Shown: positions 1 to 8,689, numbered from the stretch's first letter. The stretch: 64,000 nucleotides of DNA from Candidatus Woesearchaeota archaeon CG10_big_fil_rev_8_21_14_0_10_44_13 (GCA_002762985.1 PCXZ01000033.1:1-64000); one strand, 5' to 3'. A program made the numbers and translations. The notes: generated by a model not told the origin, from the letters alone.

Positions 1-11
1 AAATGTAGGTC

Positions 12-95
12 GTGGGGCTTTACGAAGTAAACGCCCCACTTAGCATTGCCCTCGAGATGGGCGTAACCATCTCTGGTCCGGAACGTAGTTCCCCC
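12..95. repeat. Cluster of three intergenic hairpins at window edge
   Basis: The first 156 bases hold no gene. Three inverted repeats follow each other: GTGGGGC/GCCCCAC around TTTACGAAGTAAAC (about 12-39), GAGATGG/CCATCTC around GCGTAA (54-73), and GGAAC/GTTCC (about 81-93). The 20-base second hairpin occurs again, unchanged, at 49771-49790. The first loop resembles the hairpin-loop module of repeat families A and B. This may be the end of a larger element cut by the window edge. Confidence 0.5.
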
Positions 96-156
96 CTCAC
101 TATTGTTGATTGCAGATTAAAAAATAGTATAACTCTTTAGAACATACTCCAACAAA

Positions 157-636
157 TCATCTTTCCATAAACTTCTCCTTGACAACATCAGAAATGATCT
201 CATGCTCGACAACATCGTCAGCAAACTCCCCTATGAAATGCCTGAAATCCACGAACTCAGCCATGTTCCTGAAATAGGCCTCTACAATGATCCCGTCATC
301 GATTGTTCTGCTCATGGTGTTTATGCATCTGCTCCCTGAGAGGAATTCCTTCAGGAGAAGGCTGTTCTTCCCGTCTGCAATGGGCCTTATTATGAACAAT
401 GTCCCGACAAAATAGCCAAGCTTGTCAAAATCCACCAGCGAAGAATATTTCAATACATATCTCCTCTCCGATCTCTTAAGGGATCTTGCTGCTGTGCCGA
501 TCGAAATGCCTGTCTTTTCCGCGATATCTGAAAGGCTTATCCTTGCGTTCTGCCTGAGCATCTTCAGGATGGAAAGTTCTCTCTGCTCTTTCAGCTGCTG
601 CGTTGGGGTGTTGTGGAAGATCATGGTTCTTGCCAT
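157..636 (-). CDS. Lrp/AsnC-type transcription regulator
   Basis: A 159-residue protein with an N-terminal winged helix-turn-helix (about residues 20-62, DIAEKTGISIGTAARSLKR being the HTH core) followed by a RAM-like alpha/beta domain (about 70-155). Length and order fit the Lrp/AsnC family, which bind DNA as dimers or octamers and often sense amino acids. It is transcribed leftward, away from the small zinc-protein gene at 814. A TATA-like TATAAAAGG lies about 25 bases upstream on the minus strand. Two direct repeats further upstream (682-715) could be its own operator. The effector cannot be told from the sequence. Confidence 0.8.
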   Translation of the reverse strand: MARTMIFHNTPTQQLKEQRELSILKMLRQNARISLSDIAEKTGISIGTAARSLKRSERRYVLKYSSLVDFDKLGYFVGTLFIIRPIADGKNSLLLKEFLSGSRCINTMSRTIDDGIIVEAYFRNMAEFVDFRHFIGEFADDVVEHEIISDVVKEKFMER

Positions 637-681
637 GAGATAGGCTGATTTTTTCCTTTTATATGAGTTTCTGTTTTTTTT

Positions 682-715
682 CGGAAGGTTTACGGCGAAT
701 CCGAAAGGTTTCCGG
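682..715. promoter_or_regulatory. Two direct repeats CGRAAGGTTTMCGG, 20 bp apart
   Basis: CGGAAGGTTTACGG (682-695) and CGAAAGGTTTCCGG (702-715) are two 14-base near-identical copies with a 20-bp period, about two helical turns, between the divergent Lrp-like gene and the zinc-protein gene. The geometry fits a cooperative regulator site, most simply for the adjacent Lrp-like protein. This is inference. Confidence 0.4.
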
Positions 716-780
716 AGCTATGACATTCCAAAGCCCATTTTGCTAGTTGCACTCTCGGTATCGGCTTCTGAAAACAAAAA

Positions 781-791
781 AATATTTAAAT
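781..791 (+). promoter_or_regulatory. TATA box for the small zinc-protein gene
   Basis: AATATTTAAA lies about 25-30 bases before the ATG at 814, so the transcript would be nearly leaderless. This is typical of the promoters seen across the window. Confidence 0.55.
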
Positions 792-813
792 TAAAACACC
801 TTTATAGCCCGTA

Positions 814-999
814 ATGGGCAAGAAATGCATAATCTGCGGCCAGGAAGCGAAGTTCTCCATAAAGGATTCCTCAGAGTTCTACTGCCAGGACTGCGCTGAA
901 GAGCAGTTCGGCGACCTTGATATGCTTGTCAAGGTCGAAGAGGAAGCGCAGAAGCTGAAGGCCGCGATAGAAGAGAACCTAAGGTTAGACAAGCAATGA
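814..999 (+). CDS. Small zinc-finger protein, function unknown
   Basis: A 61-residue protein with two CxxC pairs (C5-C8 and C24-C27) that would form one treble-clef or ribbon zinc site, followed by an acidic, helical, probably coiled tail. It is preceded by a clear TATA box and followed closely by a small membrane-protein gene and argS. Small zinc proteins of this kind are common in archaea and often bind nucleic acid or protein partners. No specific function can be assigned. Confidence 0.65.
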   Translation: MGKKCIICGQEAKFSIKDSSEFYCQDCAEEQFGDLDMLVKVEEEAQKLKAAIEENLRLDKQ

Positions 1000-1048
1000 C
1001 GCCCATATAAGCAAAAATTTAATAAATACTCCTCCTTATTGGGCAGTT

Positions 1049-1312
1049 ATGGATATTAATTCAACTCTTGCGAATGCCCCTTTTGTAGAAAGCGTAACGA
1101 GCCTGGCCAAAACGCTGGAGGTCCTTGTCGGGGGCATTTTCGGGTATTACATCATCTCTTTCATCTGGAGGGTCTACACATACAAGAGGAACAAGCATTT
1201 CTTCAAGAGCCTCAGGGCTGACATGCAACACATGACAGCCGCGCTCCGCAGGCTTGAGAATGAGGTCAAGAGCCTGAAAAAAGAAACGAAAGGGAATAGA
1301 AGAGCTAAGTGA
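1049..1312 (+). CDS. Small membrane protein with coiled-coil tail
   Basis: An 87-residue protein with one hydrophobic segment (about residues 24-44, LEVLVGGIFGYYIISFIWRVY) and a basic, heptad-like C-terminal part (about 50-80, MTAALRRLENEVKSLKKE). The N-terminus is probably outside and the charged coil in the cytoplasm. TTTAATAAATA about 25 bases upstream is a likely TATA box. The gene ends at the start of argS, so the two are probably co-transcribed. Not a family that I recognise. Confidence 0.6.
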   Translation: MDINSTLANAPFVESVTSLAKTLEVLVGGIFGYYIISFIWRVYTYKRNKHFFKSLRADMQHMTAALRRLENEVKSLKKETKGNRRAK

Positions 1313-1314
1313 AA

Positions 1315-3018
1315 ATGGACTTCAAAAAAGACATAATAAAGCTGCTGAAGAGCGACCTGAAGGAGATAGAAATCGATGAGTCAATGCTGCAGGTCCCGCC
1401 TCATCCTGACATGGGGGATTATTCATTGCCGTGCTTCAACTTCTCGAAGCAATTGAACAAAGGCCCTAGTGAAATAGCCCAGGATCTTGTCAGGAAGATA
1501 AACCTCAAGCAGCCCATCGCAAGAGTCCAGGTGAAGGGGCCTTATCTTAATTTCTTCATAAACAAGGCAGTCATGGCCCAGGCAGTGACCTCAGAGATAG
1601 CGAAACAGAAAGCGAAATACGGCAGGATCGAGAAGAAAAAAGAGAATATAATGGTGGAATATCCTTCCCCCAACACGAACAAGCCCCTGCATCTCGGCCA
1701 CGTAAGGAATATGCTCATAGGCGATTCAGTATCGGACATATTCAGTTTTCTGGGCGACAAGGTAGTAAGGGCGAATATGAACAACGACCGCGGGGTTCAC
1801 ATCTGCAAATCCATGCTTGCCTACAAGAAGTTCGGCAAGGGAAAAAAGCCGGGAAAGGGCGAAAAGACAGACCATTTTGTAGGCGACTTCTATGTAAAGT
1901 TCAACCAGGAAGCAGAGAAGAACCCCGAGCTCGAGAAAGAGGCTCAGGAGATGCTCCAGAGATGGGAGAAAGGCGACAAGGAGACAGTGAAACTATGGAA
2001 ATTGATGAACACCTGGGCCTATGAAGGATTCGAAGAGACCTATGAGAAACTCGGAGTGAGCTTTGACAAATATTATTATGAAAGTGATTATTATAAGAAA
2101 GGAAAGGAGATTGTGAGCAAGGGCCTGAAGAAGGGCATATTCAAGAAGGATGGGAATGGCGCGATAATGGTTGAGCTTGAGAAATATGGGTTGCCAAACA
2201 AGATCCTTTTAAGGGCAGACGGTACTTCCGTTTATATGACATCAGACATATATCTCGCACAGCTTAAATTCAAGGATTATAAGCTTGACAAGTCCATCTA
2301 TGTCGTAGGTTCAGAGCAGAACATGCATTTCAGGCAGCTGTTCAGGATACTGGAGATATTGGGCAATAAATGGGCCGGCAGATGCTATCACCTGAGCTAT
2401 GGCATGGTCTATCTCCCTGAAGGGAGGATGAAATCAAGGGAAGGCACAGTAGTCGATGCTGATGACCTCATAGATGAGATGGTCAATGTTGCAGAAAAAG
2501 AGATATTGAAGAGGGACCCGAAGATAGACAAGAAAGAGCTGAAGAAGAGGGCTGAGGTCATCGGGCTCGGGGCATTGAAGTTCTTCATGCTGAAGATTGA
2601 TCCAGCCAGGGACATGATCTACAATCCCGAAGAATCGATATCATTCGAGGGCGAGACAGGGCCGTATGTGCAGTACACTTACGCAAGGATATGCTCGATA
2701 ATGGCGAAGCACGGCAAGAAGCCGAATGCCAAAGCTGATTTCAAACTCCTGACAGAGAAATGCGAGGAAGAGCTTGTGAGAAAGCTAGGGGATTTCCCTC
2801 CTGCAGTCAGGCAGGCAGCAGAGCATTACAGGCCTTCTGTCATCGCAGTCTACCTGATAAAATTGTGTCAGGCATTCAACACATTCTATCATGAAGTGCC
2901 TGTGCTGCAGGCAGAGAAAGAGGTGAAGGAAGCGAGGCTTGCCCTCATAGATGCAGTTAAGCAGGTTATTGCGAACGGTCTTGATCTGATGGGGATAGAA
3001 TATGTTGAGAGGATGTGA
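1315..3018 (+). CDS. argS: Arginyl-tRNA synthetase
   Basis: A class I aminoacyl-tRNA synthetase that charges tRNA-Arg. The HIGH signature appears as HLGH in PLHLGHVRNMLIGDS near residue 127, and the KMSKS region as GRMKSREGT near residue 372. An N-terminal Add-1-like domain (YSLPCFNFSKQ) and a C-terminal DALR anticodon-binding domain ending in NGLDLMGIEYVERM complete the family layout. The ORF track begins at a GTG (1309) overlapping the upstream stop. I prefer the ATG two codons later. The gene overlaps or abuts the next one, so the two are translationally linked. Confidence 0.95.
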   Translation: MDFKKDIIKLLKSDLKEIEIDESMLQVPPHPDMGDYSLPCFNFSKQLNKGPSEIAQDLVRKINLKQPIARVQVKGPYLNFFINKAVMAQAVTSEIAKQKAKYGRIEKKKENIMVEYPSPNTNKPLHLGHVRNMLIGDSVSDIFSFLGDKVVRANMNNDRGVHICKSMLAYKKFGKGKKPGKGEKTDHFVGDFYVKFNQEAEKNPELEKEAQEMLQRWEKGDKETVKLWKLMNTWAYEGFEETYEKLGVSFDKYYYESDYYKKGKEIVSKGLKKGIFKKDGNGAIMVELEKYGLPNKILLRADGTSVYMTSDIYLAQLKFKDYKLDKSIYVVGSEQNMHFRQLFRILEILGNKWAGRCYHLSYGMVYLPEGRMKSREGTVVDADDLIDEMVNVAEKEILKRDPKIDKKELKKRAEVIGLGALKFFMLKIDPARDMIYNPEESISFEGETGPYVQYTYARICSIMAKHGKKPNAKADFKLLTEKCEEELVRKLGDFPPAVRQAAEHYRPSVIAVYLIKLCQAFNTFYHEVPVLQAEKEVKEARLALIDAVKQVIANGLDLMGIEYVERM

Positions 3019-4034
3019 TGGGGGCCCTAGTCAAATATAAGGAAAAAAGAGAGATACCTTTAGAGGGATTAGCATGGTTGAATTTCCTACCTAAAAACCA
3101 AAGGCATTTTGTGAAGGATTGCATTGATTCTGTAATCGGATTCTCTAAGGGAAGTTACAAACCTTTTTTTCAGAACTGCGGGCTATATGCTGTCGGAAGC
3201 TCGATAACAAGCCCGCATCACAATGATGTGGACTTGGTTCTTGTAGGATTGGATTTTAGGGCGATCATTGAGTACAATAAGGCTTTTTTGATGGATCCTG
3301 AATATCTGATTGAAAAAGGCATCTTAACGGAGCCTCATGCATTTGAAGTATTGAAAGAGGAGAATGGGGAACCAACGCTCCTAAGACCTATAAGCCAGAC
3401 AGATCACTGGGAGGCCAGGGGCAGGAAAGGAGTGATGTACAAAGGGAGAATATATGATTATAATGTAGACAGGTTTCTATTAGGAGGATTGGATTTAAAT
3501 TCTTGTTTGGCGAATGAAAGCGATGCGAGTGATTTAGTCTATAATTTAAGAAAGCATCTGGCAAAAGATATGGGTATGGCAGTAAGTGATTTACATGGCC
3601 CCTTTGAACAGTATTTCCATTGTGAAGAGTGGTTCTTGACAACACCTTTTGTGTTATATCCTGTAAAAGGGACAGGGGGACCGATAGAATTGACGGACTC
3701 TATTTTCCCTGATGATGAAGATTTGAATCTCCCATTCCCGCCGATCCATTTTATTTTTCATACGGAAAACCTGCACGTCTCAAGCTGGAAAGAACACCAG
3801 AAGAGGTATAATCTTCCCTATATGACCTTGTATGAATGGCCAATGGCCGGCCAGAATGTCGAGAACAGGCCTGTGCTTACTCATTTAGAACTTCCTGATT
3901 TCATCGATCCTGAAGGCATTGAAAGGGTCAAGTGGAATCCTTTCTTTTCTTATTTGAAGGAACCCCCGATAGAGGCTGGATTTGATGCAGCAACCCAAAC
4001 TAAAACCCTTCCAGCTTGTTTCCCTTTAAAGTGA
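3018..4034 (+). CDS. Nucleotidyltransferase-fold protein
   Basis: A protein of about 338 residues with a polymerase beta-type nucleotidyltransferase signature near residues 59-77: GSSITSPHHNDVDLVLVG, that is GS followed by DxD. A nucleotide and two metals would bind there. The rest has no domain that I recognise, and the substrate is unknown. The start overlaps the argS stop (GTG at 3015 or ATG at 3018). Overlap with argS suggests co-expression but does not prove a tRNA-related role. Confidence 0.6.
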   Translation: MGALVKYKEKREIPLEGLAWLNFLPKNQRHFVKDCIDSVIGFSKGSYKPFFQNCGLYAVGSSITSPHHNDVDLVLVGLDFRAIIEYNKAFLMDPEYLIEKGILTEPHAFEVLKEENGEPTLLRPISQTDHWEARGRKGVMYKGRIYDYNVDRFLLGGLDLNSCLANESDASDLVYNLRKHLAKDMGMAVSDLHGPFEQYFHCEEWFLTTPFVLYPVKGTGGPIELTDSIFPDDEDLNLPFPPIHFIFHTENLHVSSWKEHQKRYNLPYMTLYEWPMAGQNVENRPVLTHLELPDFIDPEGIERVKWNPFFSYLKEPPIEAGFDAATQTKTLPACFPLK

Positions 4035-4060
4035 GTCATCGGATCTTTATTGATAATTAA

Positions 4061-4070
4061 CTTTATAAAC
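4061..4070 (+). promoter_or_regulatory. TATA box for malic enzyme
   Basis: CTTTATAAAC about 25 bases before the ATG at 4092 in the gap after the nucleotidyltransferase gene, marking a new transcription unit that probably includes lgt. Confidence 0.5.
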
Positions 4071-4091
4071 CACCTTCTCAACTGATGCCCA

Positions 4092-5237
4092 ATGGACATA
4101 AAGGACATAAACAAAAAATCCCTGGAAATGCACAAACAGAGGAAAGGCAAGATCTCCGTAGTGAACAAGTTCTGCCCACTCCATTCAAAAGAAGACCTGA
4201 GCTTAGCATACACTCCCGGCGTCGCAGAGCCCTGCAAAGAGATTGCAAAGGATAAATCCAAGGTTTATGATTACACAGCAAAGGGGAATTTAGTCGCTGT
4301 CGTCACAGACGGGACAGCTGTCTTGGGATTAGGTGATATAGGGCCAGAAGCGGCAATGCCTGTAATGGAAGGAAAAGCAGTCTTGTTCAAGGAATTCGGC
4401 GATGTTGATGCATTCCCCATCTGCCTTGCGACAAAAGATGTAGATAAGATTGTCGAGACAGTAAAGCTCATCTCTCCTGGGTTCGGAGGGATAAACCTTG
4501 AGGATATATCCGCCCCAAGATGCTTTGAGGTCGAAGAAAGATTAAAGGCAGAGATTGATATCCCTGTTTTCCATGATGACCAGCACGGAACTGCAATCGT
4601 TGTCCTTGCAGGCATGCTGAATGCGCTTAAGATAGTGAAGAAAAAGATTGAGAGCATAAAAATCGTGTTCAATGGCGCAGGCTCTGCAGGGATTGCTGTC
4701 GCAAAGCTGCTAAGGGATTCTGGCGCAAAGAACATCACGATGTGCGACACGAAAGGTGTCATCTACAAAGGAAGGAAAGAGGGCATGAACAAGTACAAGG
4801 AAGAGTTCGTTGCTGATACAGGCGCAAGAACGCTTGCAGATGCGATCAAAGGAGCCGATGTCTTCATCGGAGTGAGCGTTGCAGGCGCTGTCACAAAAGA
4901 TATGGTGATATCCATGAACAAGGACGCTATAATATTCGCGATGGCAAATCCTGTACCTGAGATAATGCCGAACGATGCGAAGGCAGCAGGCGCAAGGATA
5001 GTCGCTACTGGAAGGTCTGATTTCCCCAACCAGGTAAATAATGTTCTTGCTTTCCCCGGCGTTTTCAGGGGGGCATTGGACGCAAGGGCCAAGATAACAG
5101 AGAAGATGAAACTCGCAGCCGCTCATGCTTTGGCAGGCATGGTGAAAACCCCGAGCGAAGAGAAGATAATACCCTCTCCGTTCGACAAGGATGTCGCAAA
5201 GAATGTCGCTGAGGCAGTTAAGAAGGCTGCGAAGTAA
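4092..5237 (+). CDS. Malic enzyme (NAD(P)-dependent, decarboxylating)
   Basis: Converts malate to pyruvate and CO2 with reduction of NAD(P). At 381 residues it matches the short bacterial/archaeal malic enzymes. Visible motifs are YTPGVAEPC near residue 39 (catalytic Tyr), GKAVLFKEFGDVDAFPI (catalytic Lys, near 94), NLEDISAPRCFEVE and HDDQHGTA (metal and substrate binding), then a Rossmann GAGSAGIA near 198. No C-terminal phosphotransacetylase domain is present. Lgt follows after 11 bases. Metabolically it fits a fermentative sugar-using cell. Confidence 0.93.
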   Translation: MDIKDINKKSLEMHKQRKGKISVVNKFCPLHSKEDLSLAYTPGVAEPCKEIAKDKSKVYDYTAKGNLVAVVTDGTAVLGLGDIGPEAAMPVMEGKAVLFKEFGDVDAFPICLATKDVDKIVETVKLISPGFGGINLEDISAPRCFEVEERLKAEIDIPVFHDDQHGTAIVVLAGMLNALKIVKKKIESIKIVFNGAGSAGIAVAKLLRDSGAKNITMCDTKGVIYKGRKEGMNKYKEEFVADTGARTLADAIKGADVFIGVSVAGAVTKDMVISMNKDAIIFAMANPVPEIMPNDAKAAGARIVATGRSDFPNQVNNVLAFPGVFRGALDARAKITEKMKLAAAHALAGMVKTPSEEKIIPSPFDKDVAKNVAEAVKKAAK

Positions 5238-5248
5238 AAAGAGATAAA

Positions 5249-6013
5249 ATGAACCCGATCCTATTCACCATAGGCCCATTCGAGATAAGGTATTACGGGA
5301 TCCTGTTCGCGCTCGCTTTTTTCATAGGATATTTCATCCTCAGGAAGCTCGGGAGAGGGGCGAAGATAAGCGAGGACCTTATTGACACATACTTCATCTA
5401 CATCTTCCTCGGCATAGTCATCGGCGCAAGGCTCGGCGAAGCCATCTTCTATGATCCAGCCTATTACTTCAGCAATCCCATTGAGATCCTCAAGACATGG
5501 CACGGCGGATTGTCAAGCCACGGGGCTTTCATCGGAGGCATATTGGCGACAATGCTTTTCTGCAGGAAATACAAGGTAAGCTTCTACAGGATTGCTGATA
5601 TCATCGTGATACCTGTTGCCCTCGGCTCTGTCTTCATAAGGCTCGGCAATTTCATAAACAGCGAGATTGTAGGCAGGGTGACAGATGTCCCCTGGGCCAT
5701 GGAGTTCAGGGGTTATGAAGGGCTTAGGCATCCTGTGCAGATATATGAGGCGATCATGAATTTTGCCGTATTCTGCAGCCTGTTTGCGATCAGAAGGATA
5801 AGAAAGATCCCCGAGGGATTTGTCTTCTGGAGCTTTGTCTTCATCTATTCCTTCCTGAGGTTTTTCATCGAGTTCTTCAAGGAGTATGAGACATTGGGGC
5901 CTGAATATGTCCTTACGATAGGCCAATATCTATGCATTGCATTCCTGGCTGTCAGCGCTTATGCGATCGCAAGAAAATACAGGAGATTCGTGATTAATCT
6001 GATATCATCTTAG
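5249..6013 (+). CDS. lgt: Prolipoprotein diacylglyceryl transferase-like membrane enzyme
   Basis: A polytopic membrane protein of 254 residues with the Lgt signatures: HGGLSSHGAFIGG (about 87-99), RLGNFINSEIVGR (about 131-143) and RHPVQIYEA, with about seven hydrophobic segments. In bacteria Lgt moves a diacylglyceryl group from phospholipid to the lipobox cysteine of exported preproteins. In an archaeon the lipid donor would presumably be an ether lipid. Three lipobox proteins occur in this window, one of them immediately downstream on the other strand. Its presence suggests transfer from bacteria or an archaeal branch of the family. Confidence 0.88.
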   Translation: MNPILFTIGPFEIRYYGILFALAFFIGYFILRKLGRGAKISEDLIDTYFIYIFLGIVIGARLGEAIFYDPAYYFSNPIEILKTWHGGLSSHGAFIGGILATMLFCRKYKVSFYRIADIIVIPVALGSVFIRLGNFINSEIVGRVTDVPWAMEFRGYEGLRHPVQIYEAIMNFAVFCSLFAIRRIRKIPEGFVFWSFVFIYSFLRFFIEFFKEYETLGPEYVLTIGQYLCIAFLAVSAYAIARKYRRFVINLISS

Positions 6014-6019
6014 ATTATC

Positions 6020-6916
6020 TTAAGAAGTGAGGGAATCGCAGTTGAATTCCTCAAGATTGAACTCGTCATCATCTAGCCATGATTCAAACGTGGCTTTGAC
6101 ATCATCAAGGTAGTCGGTGTTTATGCTGCATTTCTTCCTGTCGCCCTCATAATCATCAACATCCTCATTCTTATCATCCAATATCTCGTCTATCTCATCC
6201 TCATCATTGCCTGCATTCTCGAGCTCTTCATAATAATTGTCAGTCATGCCTGCGCTGAGGTTCATCATCCTCATGGTGATCCCGCATTCATCATCAGTTT
6301 CGCCCGTGATATTGATCTGGAGATTGTATTCCCACGTATAATTGCTGTCCTCTGATTCGAGGTTAAGGACCACCCTGGATTCTTCGCAGTCCTCAAGGAA
6401 GCCCGTGAAGCATGAAAAACTTTTTCCGCAGTCTGCTGAAGATTTATGGAGGCATTTTGCGTCGGCTGTTCCGGGATTCTCGCATGTGTCATTCGTCCCG
6501 TCGTTGCTGTCATTGCAGCCGTCATCGCTGCAGCACTTGTATCCGACACACGCATGGTTCTCAGCATATCCGCATTCGCCGCATTCCACTGCGACGCATT
6601 TGTTGTAAGAGCATTTCTCAGCAGATGCGCAGTCCTTGTCAGTGCAGCATTCATATTTCTCGCAGGTATGTTTTGCCACGTCCAGATAAGTGCAGTCTGC
6701 GCATTCCGGGTCCTTGCATGTGCCATTGGCGCATTTTTGGTCTCCTGTGCAGCCGTCATCTGCTGTGCACTCAGGCACATACTTTTCCGGAGTCTCAGCC
6801 GTATTCCCCGGGGTAGTTGCATCTTCAGGATTAGGATATTTTGCCTTGCAGCCAGAAATCAGACAGACGAACACCAGCAGGCACATCACAATCATTATTG
6901 TAAACTTCCTTACCAT
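6020..6916 (-). CDS. Cysteine-rich exported lipoprotein
   Basis: Signal peptide with lipobox LISGC (Cys 23), then a Thr/Pro linker, a cysteine-rich block (about residues 48-135) with repeating units such as CTADDGCTGDQKCANGTC and CCTDKDCASAEKC, and an acidic C-terminal part. The Cys units look like disulfide-bonded EGF- or EB-like modules, so the mature protein is probably outside the cell and lipid-anchored. It ends a few bases from the convergent lgt gene, whose product would be the modifying enzyme. Substrate or binding partner unknown. Confidence 0.75.
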   Translation of the reverse strand: MVRKFTIMIVMCLLVFVCLISGCKAKYPNPEDATTPGNTAETPEKYVPECTADDGCTGDQKCANGTCKDPECADCTYLDVAKHTCEKYECCTDKDCASAEKCSYNKCVAVECGECGYAENHACVGYKCCSDDGCNDSNDGTNDTCENPGTADAKCLHKSSADCGKSFSCFTGFLEDCEESRVVLNLESEDSNYTWEYNLQINITGETDDECGITMRMMNLSAGMTDNYYEELENAGNDEDEIDEILDDKNEDVDDYEGDRKKCSINTDYLDDVKATFESWLDDDEFNLEEFNCDSLTS

Positions 6917-6929
6917 ATGGATGGGATAT

Positions 6930-6992
6930 TCTTAATGTATTTAAATCTTGCGGATATTCATTTTTGAAGAAATTCTTAAAAAATTTTATAAA
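6930..6992. promoter_or_regulatory. Divergent promoters, Cys-rich lipoprotein and tpiA
   Basis: A minus-strand TATA box (plus-strand GTATTTAAAT, about 6937-6946) lies about 20-30 bases from the lipoprotein ATG. A plus-strand TATA box (AATTTTATAAAG, about 6981-6991) serves tpiA and leaves a leader of about 30 bases. Confidence 0.5.
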
Positions 6993-7047
6993 GGGGAGAG
7001 CCTAAATAACCTGATAACCTGTAAAGAATCGGAAAAAGAGGTATTTG

Positions 7048-7797
7048 ATGAAGCCATTGATAGCAGGCAACTGGAAAGAGAACTGCACAATAAGAGAGGC
7101 GATTGCCCTTGTTTCTGGGATAAAAGGTCTTGTCAAGGATTCAGGCCATGCAGACATAGTTATCTGTCCTCCTTTCACGGCGCTGAGGGATGTCTCTGCT
7201 GCCCTGAAAGGGAGCAGCATGATGCTTGGTGCGCAGAATATGTTCTATGAGGAGAAAGGCGCATTCACAGGCGAGATATCCCCATTGATGCTCCTGGAGC
7301 TAGGCTGCAGGTTCGTCATCGTCGGCCATTCAGAAAGAAGGGAATATTTCATGGAGACAGACCTTGCAGTCAACAGGAAACTAAAGCTATGCCTGAAGAA
7401 TAACCTCACCCCGATAATGTGTGTAGGGGAGAGCCAGCAGGAGAGGAATGAAGGGGTAACAAAAAAGGTCATTGAGAGGGAGATAACAGACGGCCTTGAG
7501 GGCATAGGCAAGAAGGAGATTGAGAGGATTGTGATCGCTTATGAGCCTGTATGGGCTATAGGGACAGGCCTGACTGCAACACCTCAGCAGGCCCAGGAAG
7601 TCCATGCTTACATAAGGCAGCTTCTTTCTGATATGTTCGGCGAAAGCGCAAAAAAAGTTAGGATCCTGTATGGCGGATCTGTGAAGCCTGAGAACACGAA
7701 GGAATTGATGGCCCAGAAAGACATAAACGGCGCTTTGGTCGGCGGAGCAAGCCTCGATGCAGGAAGTTTTGCCGAGATTGTGAAGAGAAGCGCCTGA
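7048..7797 (+). CDS. tpiA: Triosephosphate isomerase (long, bacterial-type)
   Basis: Interconverts dihydroxyacetone phosphate and glyceraldehyde 3-phosphate. Signatures are AGNWKE (catalytic Lys), GHSERR (catalytic His near 95), YEPVWAIGTG (catalytic Glu near 166), GGSVKPEN and GGASL for phosphate binding. At about 249 residues it has the bacterial/eukaryotic length. Most archaeal enzymes are shorter (about 225). The usual AGNWKMN is AGNWKEN here. The ORF track starts at a TTG, but ATG at 7048 sits after AAAAAGAGG, which can act as a ribosome-binding site. Confidence 0.93.
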   Translation: MKPLIAGNWKENCTIREAIALVSGIKGLVKDSGHADIVICPPFTALRDVSAALKGSSMMLGAQNMFYEEKGAFTGEISPLMLLELGCRFVIVGHSERREYFMETDLAVNRKLKLCLKNNLTPIMCVGESQQERNEGVTKKVIEREITDGLEGIGKKEIERIVIAYEPVWAIGTGLTATPQQAQEVHAYIRQLLSDMFGESAKKVRILYGGSVKPENTKELMAQKDINGALVGGASLDAGSFAEIVKRSA

Positions 7798-7843
7798 TCT
7801 TCAGTAAAATTTGATCCTAAGAAGGTAATCTAATGAATTTATC

Positions 7844-8410
7844 CTAAGGCACAGTCACAAATATCTTGTAAGGTCTGTCTATGAAAGGCTCCCATTTGGG
7901 GTTATCGCCTGGCTCTGCATAATCCACATTGACATCAAGGGTGTACTGGCCGGACTCTGCCGTCTTCGGCACCTCAACGCCTATCCCGAATGTCTTCTTC
8001 TCGCCTTTTGACAGGGTTTCTGTCCTTCCTACCACATCAACACCGAACAAGGAGAGTCTCTGGAAGTCTGTTATTGCCTGGCCGGCAGCATCAATCATCT
8101 TCGTGTTCTTAACGATGACCCTGAACTGCTTCTCTGTAGGGAGGACGTTCTTCACAGTTACAGCCAATGACTTGAATTTGCCCCTCTGTATGGTCTCTGT
8201 CTTCAAATGTATGCACACATTGTCAGAGGCGTAGCATGCCAATTCCCCGACTTCCTTGTCGAAATCCTCGAATTTCTTCTCGGCCATGCTTTCGCCGCCG
8301 CCGAAGATGATCGAGGCAAGGTATATCGCCATGCCGAAGACCACTATTGCCAGTATCAATGTGACTAGGAAATTCACAGAAAGCTCGATCCCTTTTTTGC
8401 TTCGCATCAT
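7844..8410 (-). CDS. Type IV pilin-like exported protein
   Basis: About 188 residues. After a short basic leader (MMRSKKG) comes IELSVNFLVTLILAIVVFGMAIYLASIIF, the layout of an archaeal class III/type IV prepilin signal cut after glycine. The rest is a beta-rich extracellular domain (about residues 60-188). The ORF track begins at an upstream TTG. ATG at 8410 is the better start because the leader is then of normal length. It belongs to a three-gene group with 8462-8689 and 8700-9311. Surface filament or pseudopilin is the likely role. No pilus ATPase or prepilin peptidase is in view. Confidence 0.65.
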   Translation of the reverse strand: MMRSKKGIELSVNFLVTLILAIVVFGMAIYLASIIFGGGESMAEKKFEDFDKEVGELACYASDNVCIHLKTETIQRGKFKSLAVTVKNVLPTEKQFRVIVKNTKMIDAAGQAITDFQRLSLFGVDVVGRTETLSKGEKKTFGIGVEVPKTAESGQYTLDVNVDYAEPGDNPKWEPFIDRPYKIFVTVP

Positions 8411-8461
8411 TTTAGCTCTTATAGACAATTAAGATCATAAAAAAAGATAAAAAAGAAAAAA

Positions 8462-8689
8462 TTATTTTATTATCTCATACTCCTTGACTATTATCCACAT
8501 GAACAATAGAAGCACTACTGCTCCTGCGATGATGACTGCCAATGCGTCCTGCCACATGGCCCATCCCTTCGAGAAGAGGAGGTACATGCCGTAAAGCATC
8601 GTCACTGCGCCAAGCCATAAGAACTTGTCCAGGACAAGCTTCATTATCTCGAATTCCTGTTGTTGCGTTAATTTTTTCTTCTCTTTCAT
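8462..8689 (-). CDS. Small two-helix membrane protein in pilin-like cluster
   Basis: About 75 residues with two hydrophobic segments (FLWLGAVTMLYGMYLLF and DALAVIIAGAVVLLLFMWIIV) and a basic N-terminus. GAGGTG just before the ATG at 8689 is a good ribosome-binding site. The ORF track's earlier GTG start lies inside it. It lies between two pilin-like genes and overlaps neither. Its role could be in filament assembly or anchoring, which rests only on context. Confidence 0.6.
   Translation of the reverse strand: MKEKKKLTQQQEFEIMKLVLDKFLWLGAVTMLYGMYLLFSKGWAMWQDALAVIIAGAVVLLLFMWIIVKEYEIIK

Noticed and set aside
6342-6967. Overlapping plus-strand ORFs opposite the Cys-rich lipoprotein
   Set aside because: Cys- and His-rich only because they mirror the cysteine repeats of the minus-strand gene.
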